Below, in pieces: positions 37,058 to 47,446 of a stretch of DNA of 64,000 nucleotides. Where the stretch lies: the NCBI GenBank assembly GCA_001770725.1, contig MERU01000002.1, forward strand, positions 682,001 to 746,000. The letters run 5' to 3'. The stretch comes from Burkholderiales bacterium RIFCSPHIGHO2_01_FULL_63_240 (GTDB lineage: Bacteria; Pseudomonadota; Gammaproteobacteria; Burkholderiales; Burkholderiaceae_C). The notes below the pieces were generated by a model. It worked only from the letters and a program-made list of their open reading frames with translations, was not told the DNA's origin and searched no databases. Position 1 is the first letter of the stretch. Each line of letters opens with the position of its first letter. Both the position numbers and the translations under genes were made by a program.

Positions 37058-38197
37058 ATGACTGGCAACACCCGGCAATGGTTGCGCAACGTCGCTCGGC
37101 TGTCCGCCAAGGAGCTGCGCAGCCTGCTCGGCGACGTGCCCCTGGTCGCGCTCATCCTGTTCGCCTTCACCATCTCGGTCTACACGACCGCCAAGGGCGT
37201 CAAGGCGGAGGTCTCGCACGCCTCGGTGGGCTGGATCGACGCCGACCAGTCGGCGCTGTCGATGCGCCTGCGCGACGCCATCCGCGCGCCCTACTTCCAG
37301 CCGCCGCGCGACATCTCCGCTCAGCAGGCTGGCCCCGCCCTGGACCGCGGCGACGTCATCTTCGTCATCGACGTGCCACCGCATTTCGAGGCGGATGTGC
37401 TGGCTGGCCGCGCGCCCGCCGTGCAGGTCACCGTGGACGCCACGGCCATGACGCAGGCCGGCCTGGGCGTGGCCTACCTCAACGAGATCTTCCTGCAGGA
37501 GCTGATGGGGTTTTTTCACCAGCAAGGCATCGACAGCCTGCTGCCGGCCAAACCCGTCATCCACCTGGCGTTCAACCCCAACAACCAGTCGCACTGGTTC
37601 ACCTCGGTGATGCTCATCATCACCAACATCACGGTGCTGGCCATCATCCTGGTGGGCGCGGCCGTGATCCGCGAACGCGAGCACGGCACCATCGAGCACC
37701 TGCTGGTGATGCCGGTGCGCCCATCGGAAATCGCCCTGGCCAAGATCCTGGCCAACGGTGGCGTGATCCTGCTGGCGGTGTGGCTGTCGCTGATGTTCGT
37801 GGTGCAGGGCTGGCTGGGTGTGCCACTGCTGGGCTCGATCACGCTGTTCCTGCTGGGCACCAGCGCCTACCTGTTTGCCGTGACATCGCTGGGCATCCTG
37901 CTTGCCACGGTCACCTCGTCGATGCCTCAGTTCGGTCTGCTGGCGGCGCCGGTCTACGTCGTGCTGTACCTGCTCTCGGGCGCGGCCACGCCGGTTGAAA
38001 GCATGCCCGAGCTGATGCAGGGCGTCGTGCAGGTCTCGCCCACCACGCAGTTCGTCAAGCTCACCCATGCCGTGCTCTACCGGGGCGCGGGCCTGGACAT
38101 CGTCTGGCCGCAGCTGCTCGCCGTCTCGGTCGCGGGCGCGGCCTTCCTCTTCATCGCGTTGTCGCGATTCCGTTCGATGCTGGCACGCCAAGGCTGA
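37058..38197 (+). CDS. ABC-2 type permease (YhhJ-like)
   Basis: 379 residues. One N-terminal membrane segment, a large periplasmic loop (about 45-175) and a cluster of five or six helices at the end, the YhhJ/YbhR pattern. EREHGTIEHLLVMPVRP is the family's cytoplasmic coupling motif. AGGAGG lies a few bases before the ATG. It is the partner permease of the RbbA-like protein. Confidence 0.9.
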   Translation: MTGNTRQWLRNVARLSAKELRSLLGDVPLVALILFAFTISVYTTAKGVKAEVSHASVGWIDADQSALSMRLRDAIRAPYFQPPRDISAQQAGPALDRGDVIFVIDVPPHFEADVLAGRAPAVQVTVDATAMTQAGLGVAYLNEIFLQELMGFFHQQGIDSLLPAKPVIHLAFNPNNQSHWFTSVMLIITNITVLAIILVGAAVIREREHGTIEHLLVMPVRPSEIALAKILANGGVILLAVWLSLMFVVQGWLGVPLLGSITLFLLGTSAYLFAVTSLGILLATVTSSMPQFGLLAAPVYVVLYLLSGAATPVESMPELMQGVVQVSPTTQFVKLTHAVLYRGAGLDIVWPQLLAVSVAGAAFLFIALSRFRSMLARQG

Positions 38198-38218
38198 ACC
38201 AGCGCACAGGAGCACACC

Positions 38219-39961
38219 ATGAGCGAATGCACGCCACAAGACATGAGTTGGGACGACTGGGTCCGCGCGCTGGACAGGCAGGTTCACGGCGACATCGGCC
38301 AGCTGATGAGCGGCATCTCGCCCATTCAGACCACGCTGGTCTACCTGGACTGGCTCTCGCACCTGATGATCTCGCCCGGCAAGCAACTCGACCTGGTCAA
38401 GCAGACGGCCGAAGACCTGAGCGCGGCCCTGGGCAACCCGGCAACATCCCACCTCAGCACCGATGCCAAAGGCCGCCCCTCCGAGGTGCCCGATCGGCGC
38501 TTCGCCAGCCAGGCCTGGCAGCAGTGGCCCTTCAACGCCTACGCCCAGGGCTTTCACATCCTGGAGCGCGCCTGGCACCGCGCCACCCATGGCGTGCCCG
38601 GCCTGAACCACCGGCACGAGGACATCGCGGCCTTCGCGGCCCGCCAGTGGCTCGACATCTTCAACCCCACCAACATCCCCTGGATGAACCCCGAGGTCAT
38701 CACGACGACGCTCAAGGAAGGTGGCATGAACCTGGTGCGTGGCGCCGCGAACTGGGCCGATGACCTTCAGCGCATCGCGCGCGACCTGCCTCCGGCGGGC
38801 GTCGAAGCCTTCAAGCCGGGCGAGAACGTGGCCATCACCCCCGGTCGGGTCGTGCTGCGCAACGACCTCATCGAGCTGATCCAGTACAGCCCCACGACCG
38901 AGACGGTGCACCCCGAGCCCGTGCTCATCGTGCCGGCCTGGATCATGAAGTACTACATCCTCGACCTGGCGCCGCACAACTCGCTGGTCAAGCACCTGGT
39001 CGACCAGGGCCACACCGTGTTCATGATCTCGTGGAAGAACCCCACCGAAGAGGACCGTTGCAAAGGCCTGGAGGACTACCGACAAGAGGGCGTGATGGCC
39101 GCGCTCGACACCATCGGCCGCATCGTGCCAGGCCAGAAGGTGCACGCCACCGGCTACTGCCTGGGCGGCACGCTGCTGATGATCACCGCCGCCACCATGG
39201 GCCGCGAAAAGGACGACCGACTGGCCTCGATGACACTGTTTGCCGCCCAGGGTGACTTCACCGAAGCGGGCGAGCTGCTCATGTTCATCAACGAGAGCGA
39301 GGTCGAACTCATCGAGTCGATGATGGCGCAGCAGGGCTACCTCAAGGGCTCGCAGATGGCCGGCACCTTCCAGCTGCTGCATGCCGACGACCTGATCTGG
39401 TCGCGTGCGCTCAAGAACTACATGCTCGGCCAGCGCGACCGCCCCAATGACCTGATGGCCTGGAACGCCGACACCACGCGCATGCCCTATCGCATGCACT
39501 CGGAGTACCTGCACAAGCTTTTCTTGCACAACGAGCTCGCCAGCGGGCGCTACGAGGTCGATGGCAAGCCCATCTGGTTCACCGACATCCACGTGCCCTG
39601 CTTCGCCGTGGGCACCGTGACCGACCACGTCGCGCCCTGGAAGTCCGTCTACAAGCTGCACCTGCTGCCGCTGGACATCACCTTCGTGCTCACCAGCGGC
39701 GGCCACAACGCCGGCATCGTCAGCGAACCCGGGCACAAGGGGCGGCACTTCCAGGTGCACCACCGCCCGGTCACCGAAGCCTACGTGGCCCCCGAGCGCT
39801 GGCAGGCCCAGGTGCCGCACACCGAGGGCTCGTGGTGGCCCACGTGGCAGGCCTGGTTGGCCGCTCACTCCGGCGCAAAGCAGGCACCGCCGCCCCTGGG
39901 CGTACCAGGCCGCAAGCAGAAGCTGCCCGACGCCCCCGGCCACTATGTCAAACAAGGCTGA
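38219..39961 (+). CDS. phaC: Class I-type polyhydroxyalkanoate synthase
   Basis: 580 residues. The catalytic triad is readable: C314 in GYCLGG, D469 in TVTDHVAPW and H496 in SGGHNAG, matching the Cys-Asp-His triad of Ralstonia PhaC. The PHA synthase N-terminal domain (about 80-250: RFASQAWQQWPFNAYAQGF in 19 residues) is present. It polymerises 3-hydroxyacyl-CoA. It lies in the exporter operon, 21 bases after the permease; no phaA, phaB or phasin gene is nearby. Size and motifs suit a working synthase of a side branch rather than the main phaCAB locus. Confidence 0.9.
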   Translation: MSECTPQDMSWDDWVRALDRQVHGDIGQLMSGISPIQTTLVYLDWLSHLMISPGKQLDLVKQTAEDLSAALGNPATSHLSTDAKGRPSEVPDRRFASQAWQQWPFNAYAQGFHILERAWHRATHGVPGLNHRHEDIAAFAARQWLDIFNPTNIPWMNPEVITTTLKEGGMNLVRGAANWADDLQRIARDLPPAGVEAFKPGENVAITPGRVVLRNDLIELIQYSPTTETVHPEPVLIVPAWIMKYYILDLAPHNSLVKHLVDQGHTVFMISWKNPTEEDRCKGLEDYRQEGVMAALDTIGRIVPGQKVHATGYCLGGTLLMITAATMGREKDDRLASMTLFAAQGDFTEAGELLMFINESEVELIESMMAQQGYLKGSQMAGTFQLLHADDLIWSRALKNYMLGQRDRPNDLMAWNADTTRMPYRMHSEYLHKLFLHNELASGRYEVDGKPIWFTDIHVPCFAVGTVTDHVAPWKSVYKLHLLPLDITFVLTSGGHNAGIVSEPGHKGRHFQVHHRPVTEAYVAPERWQAQVPHTEGSWWPTWQAWLAAHSGAKQAPPPLGVPGRKQKLPDAPGHYVKQG

Positions 39962-39964
39962 ATC

Positions 39965-41383
39965 ATGTCCCTGACCGACACCCCCAGGCTGCTGGAGAAC
40001 CGCTGCTACGACGAGCTCGCCCCGGGCGATTCGGCCAGCATCACCCGCACCCTGACGAAGCAGGACATCGAGCTGTTCGCCATCCTCAGCGGCGACGTCA
40101 ACCCCGCGCACCTGGACGAGGCCTACGCCCGCGAAACGCCTTTTCACAAGGTCATCGCGCACGGCATGTGGGGCGGCACCCTCATCTCGACGGTGCTGGG
40201 CACGCGCCTGCCAGGCCCGGGCACCATCTACGTCCGGCAATCGCTGGCCTTCGTGCGGCCGGTGGGCCTGGGCGACGTCGTCACCGTCACCGTGACCGTC
40301 AAGGACAAGCTCGACAAGCACCGCGTCATCCTGGACTGCCTGTGCAGCAACCAGGCGGGCAAGCCCGTCATCACCGGTGAAGCCGAGGTCATCGCACCTG
40401 ACGTGAAGGTGCGCCGCCAGGCCGCCGCGCTGCCTGAGCTGCAGCTGCACCACCACGAGCGCTTCGCGCGGCTGATGGCGCGCACCCAAGGCATGCCGCC
40501 AGCGGTTTGCGCCGTCGTCCACCCGCTCGATGCCGATGCGCTGCAGTCGGCCATGCAGGCGCAACAGGCCGGACTCATCACGCCCCTGCTGGTGGGGCCG
40601 CGCGACGAGATCGAGGCCCTTGCAAGCGCCCATGGCATCGACGTCTCACCGGCCCGCTGGCATGACTGCGCCAGCACCGCAGGCCACACCACCGCCCTGC
40701 ACGAGGCCATGGCGCTGATCCACCAAGGCAAGGCCGAAACGCTGATGCAGGGCGGCGTGCCCACGCTCGAATTGCTGCAGGCCCTGATGGCGCGCGACGG
40801 TGGCCTGCGAGCCGGCCGCCGCATCAGCCATGCGTGCATCGCCGACGTGCCTGGCCGCGACGAGCCCCTGCTCATCACCGACGACGCCCTGAACATCCAG
40901 CCCACGCTCGACGCCAAGCGCGACATCGCCCAGAACGCCATCGACCTGGCCCTGAAGATGGGTCTGAGTCCTCGCGTGGCCGTGCTCTCGGCCGCCAGCG
41001 ATCCGGGCAGCCGACTTGCCTCGTCGCTGGACGCCACGGCCCTGTGCAAGATGGCCGAACAAGGGCGGATCACCGGCGGCATCGTTGACGGCCCCCTGCC
41101 CCTGGACGCCGCCATCAGCCCCGAGGCGGCACGCGTTCGGCACGCCGACTCCCCCGTGGCCGGTCGCGCGAACGTGTTGCTGGTGCCCAACCTCGAAACA
41201 GGCGACATGCTGGTCAAGCAACTCGTTCGCCTGGCGCACGCCGACGTGGCGGGCATCGTCCTCGGCGCCCAGGTGCCCGTCATCCTCCAGGGCGCCACCG
41301 ACACGCCCCGAACGCGACTGGCCTCGGCGGCGCTCGCGCTGCTGCAGGCGCGCGCCGTCACCGCCCCCACGACCGGAAACTGA
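39965..41383 (+). CDS. MaoC-like enoyl-CoA hydratase fused to phosphate acyltransferase
   Basis: 472 residues. The N-terminal MaoC (hot-dog) domain, about 1-150, carries the (R)-hydratase signature HLDEAYARETPFHKVIAHGMWGG (split at HLDEAYARETPF and KVIAHGMWGG). The C-terminal PTA/PTB domain (about 165-472) transfers acyl groups between CoA and phosphate. This fusion is known as a bifunctional enoyl-CoA hydratase/phosphate acetyltransferase. It is three bases from phaC, so it could supply (R)-3-hydroxyacyl-CoA to the synthase and remove excess acyl-CoA. No acetate kinase gene is adjacent, unlike in some relatives. Confidence 0.9.
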   Translation: MSLTDTPRLLENRCYDELAPGDSASITRTLTKQDIELFAILSGDVNPAHLDEAYARETPFHKVIAHGMWGGTLISTVLGTRLPGPGTIYVRQSLAFVRPVGLGDVVTVTVTVKDKLDKHRVILDCLCSNQAGKPVITGEAEVIAPDVKVRRQAAALPELQLHHHERFARLMARTQGMPPAVCAVVHPLDADALQSAMQAQQAGLITPLLVGPRDEIEALASAHGIDVSPARWHDCASTAGHTTALHEAMALIHQGKAETLMQGGVPTLELLQALMARDGGLRAGRRISHACIADVPGRDEPLLITDDALNIQPTLDAKRDIAQNAIDLALKMGLSPRVAVLSAASDPGSRLASSLDATALCKMAEQGRITGGIVDGPLPLDAAISPEAARVRHADSPVAGRANVLLVPNLETGDMLVKQLVRLAHADVAGIVLGAQVPVILQGATDTPRTRLASAALALLQARAVTAPTTGN

Positions 41384-41386
41384 ACC

Positions 41387-42913
41387 ATGTCCCCGCCCCG
41401 CACCCCTGCTCGCCTGGGCCTCATCGCCGCCGCCTCGCTGTTGGGGCTCACGGCCTGCACCACCGTCCGGGTCGATGTGCCCGAAAGCCGTGTTCACGCG
41501 CCGGATCGTTTCACGCAGGTCGAGACGAACACCGTCACCGACACCAGCCAGGTCGATCTCGCTCGCTGGTGGCGCACCATCCCCGATCCCACCCTGCAGG
41601 CGCTGATCGAACAAGGCCTGGAAGCCAACGCCGACGTGCGCATCGCCGCCGCCCGCGTGCGCGAGGCCCGTGCCGTGGTCACCCAGGCTGAATCGGCCCT
41701 CTATCCCACCCTGGCCGCGCTGGGCTACGCCGGCCGCACCCAGCAGAACGAAACCGGCGTGCAGGTGCCCAACCAGGTGCAGCCACCGTCGTCCATCCCG
41801 GGCCTGCCGGTGCCCCTGCCCACGCTGCCCGCCATCAACGTGCCGACGCCCAACGTGCCCAAGCTGCCCATCAGCACCTACAGCGGATACGGCTTTGCGG
41901 CCACCTGGGAGATCGACATCTTCGGATCCCGGCGCAGCGACGCCGAAGCGGCCCGAAGCGCGGCCCTGGCCAACGAAGAGCGCCTGCACGGCGCCCAGTT
42001 GATGGTGGCCGGCGACATCGCCGCCAGCTACGTCGAAGCGCGCAGCCTGGAGCGCCGCATCGGCGTGCTGTCGCGCACCATTGCGCAAGGCGAGCGCCTG
42101 CAGCGCTACGCTCAGGGTCGCTTCGACGCCGGCCAGGCAACGCGTTACGACGTCGACCGCGTGGGCGCCCAGGTGCAGGCCCTTCGCGGCGGCACCGCCC
42201 CGCTGCAGACCTTGCTGCAATCGCGCCTGCGGCGCCTGGCCGTGCTGACCGGGCAGACGCCGCAACAACTGCCAAGCCTGCCCGCACCCACCGCCGCGGC
42301 GCCGGCTGACGGCAGCGCCATCCCATCAAAGCTGCCAGCCGTGCTGCCCTCCGACGTGCTGGAGCGCCGCCCCGATGTGCGCGGCACCGCCCAACTGGTG
42401 CGCGCGCGCGCCGCGCAACTGGGCAGCGCCAAGGCCGACCTGCTGCCGCGCTTTTACCTCGGCTTCCTGGCCAACGACGGTCGCATCGAAATCGGCGACG
42501 TGGGCGCCTCCGGTCGCTTCACCTCCTGGGGTGCGGGCCTGTACCTGCCCATCTTCGAAGCCGGCCGCATCCGCGCGCGCATCCGAGCCAGCGATGCCCA
42601 ACTCGAAGCCGCCGTCGCCCAGCACGAGCAGACCGTGCTCGCAGCCCTGGAAGACGTCGAGAACGCCTACGGCACCCGGCGTGCGCTCGATCAGCGCTCG
42701 GCCCAGTTGCAGTCAGCCTGGCAGACCGCCGACCTGGGTGCGCGCCATGCCCAACGCCTCTTCGACGAGGGCAACGGCCTGCTGCAAGGCGCCATCGAAG
42801 CCAGGCTGAACGCCCTGCAGCGCGAGGACGAGCTCATCCAGGCAGAAACCGCCCGAGCGCTCGTCACCGTGGCCTTGTACAAGGCCGTGGGCGGCGGCTG
42901 GCCCAGCCCCTGA
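41387..42913 (+). CDS. NodT/OprM-family outer-membrane efflux lipoprotein
   Basis: 508 residues. Lipoprotein signal with lipobox LTAC (C24), then two TolC-type outer-membrane factor repeats (EQGLEANADVRIAAARVREA and HEQTVLAALEDVENAYGTRR, 20 residues each). An insertion rich in Pro and Val (about residues 125-165) sits between. It forms the outer-membrane duct for the HlyD and ABC proteins of this operon. It begins three bases after the MaoC/PTA gene and closes the operon. Confidence 0.9.
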   Translation: MSPPRTPARLGLIAAASLLGLTACTTVRVDVPESRVHAPDRFTQVETNTVTDTSQVDLARWWRTIPDPTLQALIEQGLEANADVRIAAARVREARAVVTQAESALYPTLAALGYAGRTQQNETGVQVPNQVQPPSSIPGLPVPLPTLPAINVPTPNVPKLPISTYSGYGFAATWEIDIFGSRRSDAEAARSAALANEERLHGAQLMVAGDIAASYVEARSLERRIGVLSRTIAQGERLQRYAQGRFDAGQATRYDVDRVGAQVQALRGGTAPLQTLLQSRLRRLAVLTGQTPQQLPSLPAPTAAAPADGSAIPSKLPAVLPSDVLERRPDVRGTAQLVRARAAQLGSAKADLLPRFYLGFLANDGRIEIGDVGASGRFTSWGAGLYLPIFEAGRIRARIRASDAQLEAAVAQHEQTVLAALEDVENAYGTRRALDQRSAQLQSAWQTADLGARHAQRLFDEGNGLLQGAIEARLNALQREDELIQAETARALVTVALYKAVGGGWPSP

Positions 42914-42951
42914 AAAACAAACAGGCCGCGAAGGTTGCCCCTCGCGGCCTG
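42912..42951 (-). terminator. Terminator of ilvC (bidirectional stem)
   Basis: CAGGCCGCGA (42922-42931) and TCGCGGCCTG (42942-42951) form a perfect ten-base stem. On the minus strand TTTGTTTTT follows, so it ends ilvC; in the plus direction only CTTTG follows, so it would be weak for the exporter operon. Confidence 0.85.
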
Positions 42952-42975
42952 CTTTGAAGCTCAGATCAATTCAGA

Positions 42976-44067
<1,092 letters not shown>

Positions 44068-44115
44068 TCAGACGTTTGCACGCAGGCGGCGAAGCCCGCA
44101 GGCAGCCAAGCGTCA

Positions 44116-44607
44116 TCACACGCGCAGGATGCGCTCGCCGCGCCCGATCCCGCTGGTCCCGGTGCGCACGGTTTCAAGGATGGCGGCGCGGTCGATCGCT
44201 TCGATGAAAGCGTCGAGCTTGGCGGCGTCGCCAGTGAGTTCGATGGTGTAGGTCTTGTCGGTGACGTCGATGATGCGGCCGCGGAAGATGTCGGCCATGC
44301 GCTTCATCTCTTCACGCTCCTTGCCCACGGCGCGAACCTTGATGAGCATGAGTTCGCGCTCGGTGTAGGGGCCTTCGGACAGGTCCACCACCTTGACCAC
44401 CTCGATGAGGCGGTTGAGGTGCTTGGTGATCTGCTCGATGACGTCGTCGGAGCCGGTGGTCACGATGGTCATGCGCGACAGCGAGGGGTCTTCGGTGGTG
44501 GCCACCGTCAGGCTCTCGATGTTGTAGCCACGGGCCGAGAACAGGCCCACCACGCGGGACAGGGCACCGGCTTCGTTTTCGATCAGCAGGGCAATGATGT
44601 GTTTCAT
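44116..44607 (-). CDS. ilvH: Acetolactate synthase small (regulatory) subunit
   Basis: 163 residues. N-terminal ACT domain: MKHIIALLIENEAGALSRVVG (split after LIENEAG) and GYNIESLTV, followed by the C-terminal ACT-like part with EREMKR-like EREEMKRMADIFRGRI. It confers valine feedback inhibition on IlvB. It starts 190 bases after the ilvB stop; the gap is GC-rich with no gene visible. Confidence 0.95.
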   Translation of the reverse strand: MKHIIALLIENEAGALSRVVGLFSARGYNIESLTVATTEDPSLSRMTIVTTGSDDVIEQITKHLNRLIEVVKVVDLSEGPYTERELMLIKVRAVGKEREEMKRMADIFRGRIIDVTDKTYTIELTGDAAKLDAFIEAIDRAAILETVRTGTSGIGRGERILRV

Positions 44608-44797
44608 GGCGATCGTCCTGGCAAGGCTCTTGGGTCATCGGGGCGGTAACCCCGGCGCTGTGGCCTCGCGGTTCGATGAGGTTCGGTTGTGTGGGTCAGC
44701 CCGGCCGCTGCGGTCTGCCACCCGAAGCAGGCGCCGGCAAGCGCCCGTCTGTGGCAGCCTGGGTCGGCCAGGCCTGTGTTTCAGTGGGTCAGGTTGC

Positions 44798-46546
44798 TCA
44801 CAGGTCTTCCGAGCCCAGCAGCATCTCGGAGATGCCCTTGCCGGCCTGCACCATCGGCCACACGTTTTCGGTGGGGTCGGTGCGGATGTCCAGGAACACC
44901 GAGCGGTCCTTGAGCTTGATGGCCTCGCGCAGCGCGCCTTCCACGTCAGACGGGCGCTCGATCAGCATGCCGACGTGGCCATAGGCCTCGGCCAGCTTGA
45001 CGAAGTCGGGCAGCGCGTCCATGTAGCTGTGCGAGTAGCGGCTGCCGTAGTCCAGCTGCTGCCACTGGCGCACCATGCCCAGGTAGCGGTTGTTCAGCGA
45101 CAGCACCTTGACCGGCGTGCGGTACTGCAGGCAGGTCGAAAGCTCCTGGATGCACATCTGGATCGAGCCTTCGCCGGTGATGCAAAACACATCGGCGTCG
45201 GGCTTGGCCAGCTTGATGCCCATGGCGTAAGGCAGGCCCACGCCCATGGTGCCCAGGCCACCGGAGTTGATCCAGCGGCGCGGCTCTTCGAACTTGCTGT
45301 ACTGGGCCGCGAACATCTGGTGCTGGCCCACGTCCGAGGTGATGTAGTAGTCGGTGCCGGCGGTCAGCTCGGCCAGCTTTTGCACCACGTACTGAGGCTT
45401 GATGACCTCATCCGAAGTCTTGAACTTCAGGCAGTCGCGCTTCTTCCACTCGTTGACCTGGTTCCACCAAGCGGCCAAGGCGTTCTGGTCCGGCTTGACC
45501 TGCGACTCCTTGATCTGGGCGATCATCTCGATCAGCACGTCCTTGACGTCACCGACGATGGGGATGTCGACCTTCACGCGCTTGGAGATCGAGGACGGGT
45601 CGATGTCGATGTGGATGATCTTGCGCTCGACCTGGGCGAAGTGCTTGGGGTTGCCGATCACGCGGTCGTCGAAGCGGGCGCCCACGGCGATCACCACGTC
45701 GGCGTTCTGCATGGTCATGTTGGCTTCGTACGTGCCATGCATGCCCAGCATGCCCAGGAAGGTCTTGTCGGATGCGGGGATGGCGCCCAGGCCCATCAGG
45801 GTGCTGGTGCTGGGGTAGCCCAGCATGTTGACCAGTTCGCGCAGCTCGGCGGAGGCCTCGCCCAGGATCACGCCGCCGCCGGTGTAGATGTACGGGCGCT
45901 TGGCGTTGAGCAGCAGTTGCACGGCCTTGCGGATCTGGCCGCCGTGGCCCTTGCGGACGGGGTTGTACGAGCGCATTTCCACCGACTCGGGGTAGTGGAA
46001 GGCGGTGGTCTTGAGCGAGACGTCCTTGGGCACGTCCACCACCACGGGGCCAGGGCGGCCGGTGCGGGCGATGTGGAAGGCCTTCTTCATCGTGACGGCC
46101 AGGTCGGCGACGTCCTTGACGAGGAAGTTGTGCTTGACGATGGGACGGGTGATGCCGACGGTGTCGCACTCCTGGAAAGCGTCCAGCCCGATGGCCGGGG
46201 TGGGCACCTGACCCGTGATGATCACCATCGGGATGGAGTCCATGTAGGCAGTGGCGATGCCGGTGATGGCATTGGTCACGCCGGGACCGGAGGTGACCAG
46301 GGCAACGCCGACGTCGCCGGTGGCGCGGGCGTAGCCGTCGGCCGCGTGAACGGCGGCCTGTTCATGGCGCACGAGCACGTGCTCGATGGTGTCTTGCTTG
46401 TAAAGCGCGTCGTAGATGTACAGCACGGCGCCACCGGGGTAGCCCCACATGTACTTGACGCCTTCTGCCTGCAGGCAGCGCACGAGGATTTCGGAGCCGT
46501 TGATGACGTCGCCGGTGTTGGCGATCGCGGCTTGAGACATTTCCAT
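44798..46546 (-). CDS. ilvB: Acetolactate synthase large subunit
   Basis: 582 residues from ATG 46546 (MEMSQAAIANTGDV), the usual start of the family. Three thiamine-diphosphate domains: HEQAAVHAADGYARATG contains the catalytic glutamate, and ITGEGSIQMCIQELST with NNRYLGMVRQWQ the cofactor site. It condenses two pyruvates or pyruvate with 2-oxobutyrate. Upstream, the frame stays open for another 33 codons without a good ribosome site, starting at a GTG and rich in Val/Leu. The promoter lies 200 bases before the ATG. Confidence 0.97.
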   Translation of the reverse strand: MEMSQAAIANTGDVINGSEILVRCLQAEGVKYMWGYPGGAVLYIYDALYKQDTIEHVLVRHEQAAVHAADGYARATGDVGVALVTSGPGVTNAITGIATAYMDSIPMVIITGQVPTPAIGLDAFQECDTVGITRPIVKHNFLVKDVADLAVTMKKAFHIARTGRPGPVVVDVPKDVSLKTTAFHYPESVEMRSYNPVRKGHGGQIRKAVQLLLNAKRPYIYTGGGVILGEASAELRELVNMLGYPSTSTLMGLGAIPASDKTFLGMLGMHGTYEANMTMQNADVVIAVGARFDDRVIGNPKHFAQVERKIIHIDIDPSSISKRVKVDIPIVGDVKDVLIEMIAQIKESQVKPDQNALAAWWNQVNEWKKRDCLKFKTSDEVIKPQYVVQKLAELTAGTDYYITSDVGQHQMFAAQYSKFEEPRRWINSGGLGTMGVGLPYAMGIKLAKPDADVFCITGEGSIQMCIQELSTCLQYRTPVKVLSLNNRYLGMVRQWQQLDYGSRYSHSYMDALPDFVKLAEAYGHVGMLIERPSDVEGALREAIKLKDRSVFLDIRTDPTENVWPMVQAGKGISEMLLGSEDL

Positions 46547-46754
46547 GATGGAAGAACCTTTCAGAATTTCTCTAACGAAAAACGATCGGTGCCCCTCTAC
46601 ACCAAGGTGTCCCTGAAAGGGAAACCCCAGCAGCACTGCGACCACGGATGGCCGTGTGCTCGCCCTTGTGAGGCGGATTTGGAGCCTGCGCGGCCTGCCA
46701 CCGGTGCCTGTGAAGCACCCGGCTCAGACCAGATCGAGATGACGCAAAACCGCG

Positions 46755-46782
46755 ATTATCGCACCCCCGCGAGGCAATTCAA
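46755..46782 (-). promoter_or_regulatory. Sigma70-type promoter of ilvBHC
   Basis: On the minus strand -35 TTGAAT (complement 46777-46782) and -10 GATAAT (46755-46760) are 16 bases apart. This gives a leader of about 200 nucleotides before ilvB. A small inverted repeat ACACC-AA-GGTGT lies at 46599-46610 in the leader. The 315-base stretch 46547-46861 also holds the start region of the divergent sigma factor gene, with CATAAT at 46812-46817 as a weak -10 for it; otherwise nothing else is seen. Confidence 0.65.
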
Positions 46783-46861
46783 GTCAAAACCGCCTTGACC
46801 AGGCCAGGTGCCATAATGCGCGCGGCTCGAATCCACGGCCCGAAGCGGCCCGTCCCTGCGC

Positions 46862-47446
46862 TTGACCCCCCTGCCCACGCCTTCCCGAGAAGAAGAACTC
46901 AACGCCTTCCTGAAAGGTGTCGAGTCGCGCGCCTTCCGGCGCACGGTGTACGCGGTCCGCCAGGACGATGCCGCGCTGGACATCGTCCAGGACGCCATGA
47001 TCCGGCTGGCTCAAAGCTACGCAGATCGGCCGGCCAACGAATGGCCGATGCTGTTCCAGCGCATCCTCTCGAACGCCACCCTGGACTGGTTCCGCCGCCA
47101 GAAGGTGCGCAACGCCGTGTTCACCAGCATCGAGGACATGGCGGGCCCTGCCGGGGGCGAAGATGGGGATTTTGACCTGCTGGAGGTCCTCGACGTGGAG
47201 GACACAGGCACGGAAGCTGCTGAAGTTCAAGTCAGCAGAGCCGAAACATTGAAACAAATCGAAGAAGAAATCGGGCAGCTGCCAGCGCGTCAACGGGAAG
47301 CGTTTCTGCTGCGTTACTGGGAGGAACTGGATGTTGCAGAAACGGCCGCGGCCATGGGTTGCTCCGAAGGGAGCGTGAAAACCCATTGTTCGCGAGCGGT
47401 TGCCGCACTGTCCAAGGCCCTGCAAGCCAGAGGGATCACATTGTGA
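46862..47446 (+). CDS. RNA polymerase sigma factor, ECF-like
   Basis: 194 residues. Sigma region 2 (DAALDIVQDAMIRLAQSY, then RILSNATLDWFRRQKVRN) and region 4 (LPARQREAFLLRYWEELDV, ETAAAMGCSEGSVKTHCSRA) are joined by a short acidic linker with no region 3. Start TTG 46862 is the best available; there is no strong ribosome site. Its stop overlaps the GTG start of the DUF3619 gene (GTGA). The target promoters are unknown. Order with DUF3619, DUF3106 and RDD genes is conserved in Burkholderiales. Confidence 0.9.
   Translation: MTPLPTPSREEELNAFLKGVESRAFRRTVYAVRQDDAALDIVQDAMIRLAQSYADRPANEWPMLFQRILSNATLDWFRRQKVRNAVFTSIEDMAGPAGGEDGDFDLLEVLDVEDTGTEAAEVQVSRAETLKQIEEEIGQLPARQREAFLLRYWEELDVAETAAAMGCSEGSVKTHCSRAVAALSKALQARGITL

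Noticed and set aside
36941-40633. A 1230-codon open frame on the minus strand
   Set aside because: It lies fully antisense to the permease, PHA synthase and MaoC/PTA genes, which have clear family motifs. The translation is His/Gly/Gln-rich with no recognisable domain, as expected of the antisense frame of GC-rich genes.
46795-46817. Promoter of the sigma factor gene made of TTGACC and CATAAT
   Set aside because: The two hexamers are only 11 bases apart, too close for sigma70. CATAAT alone may still be used.
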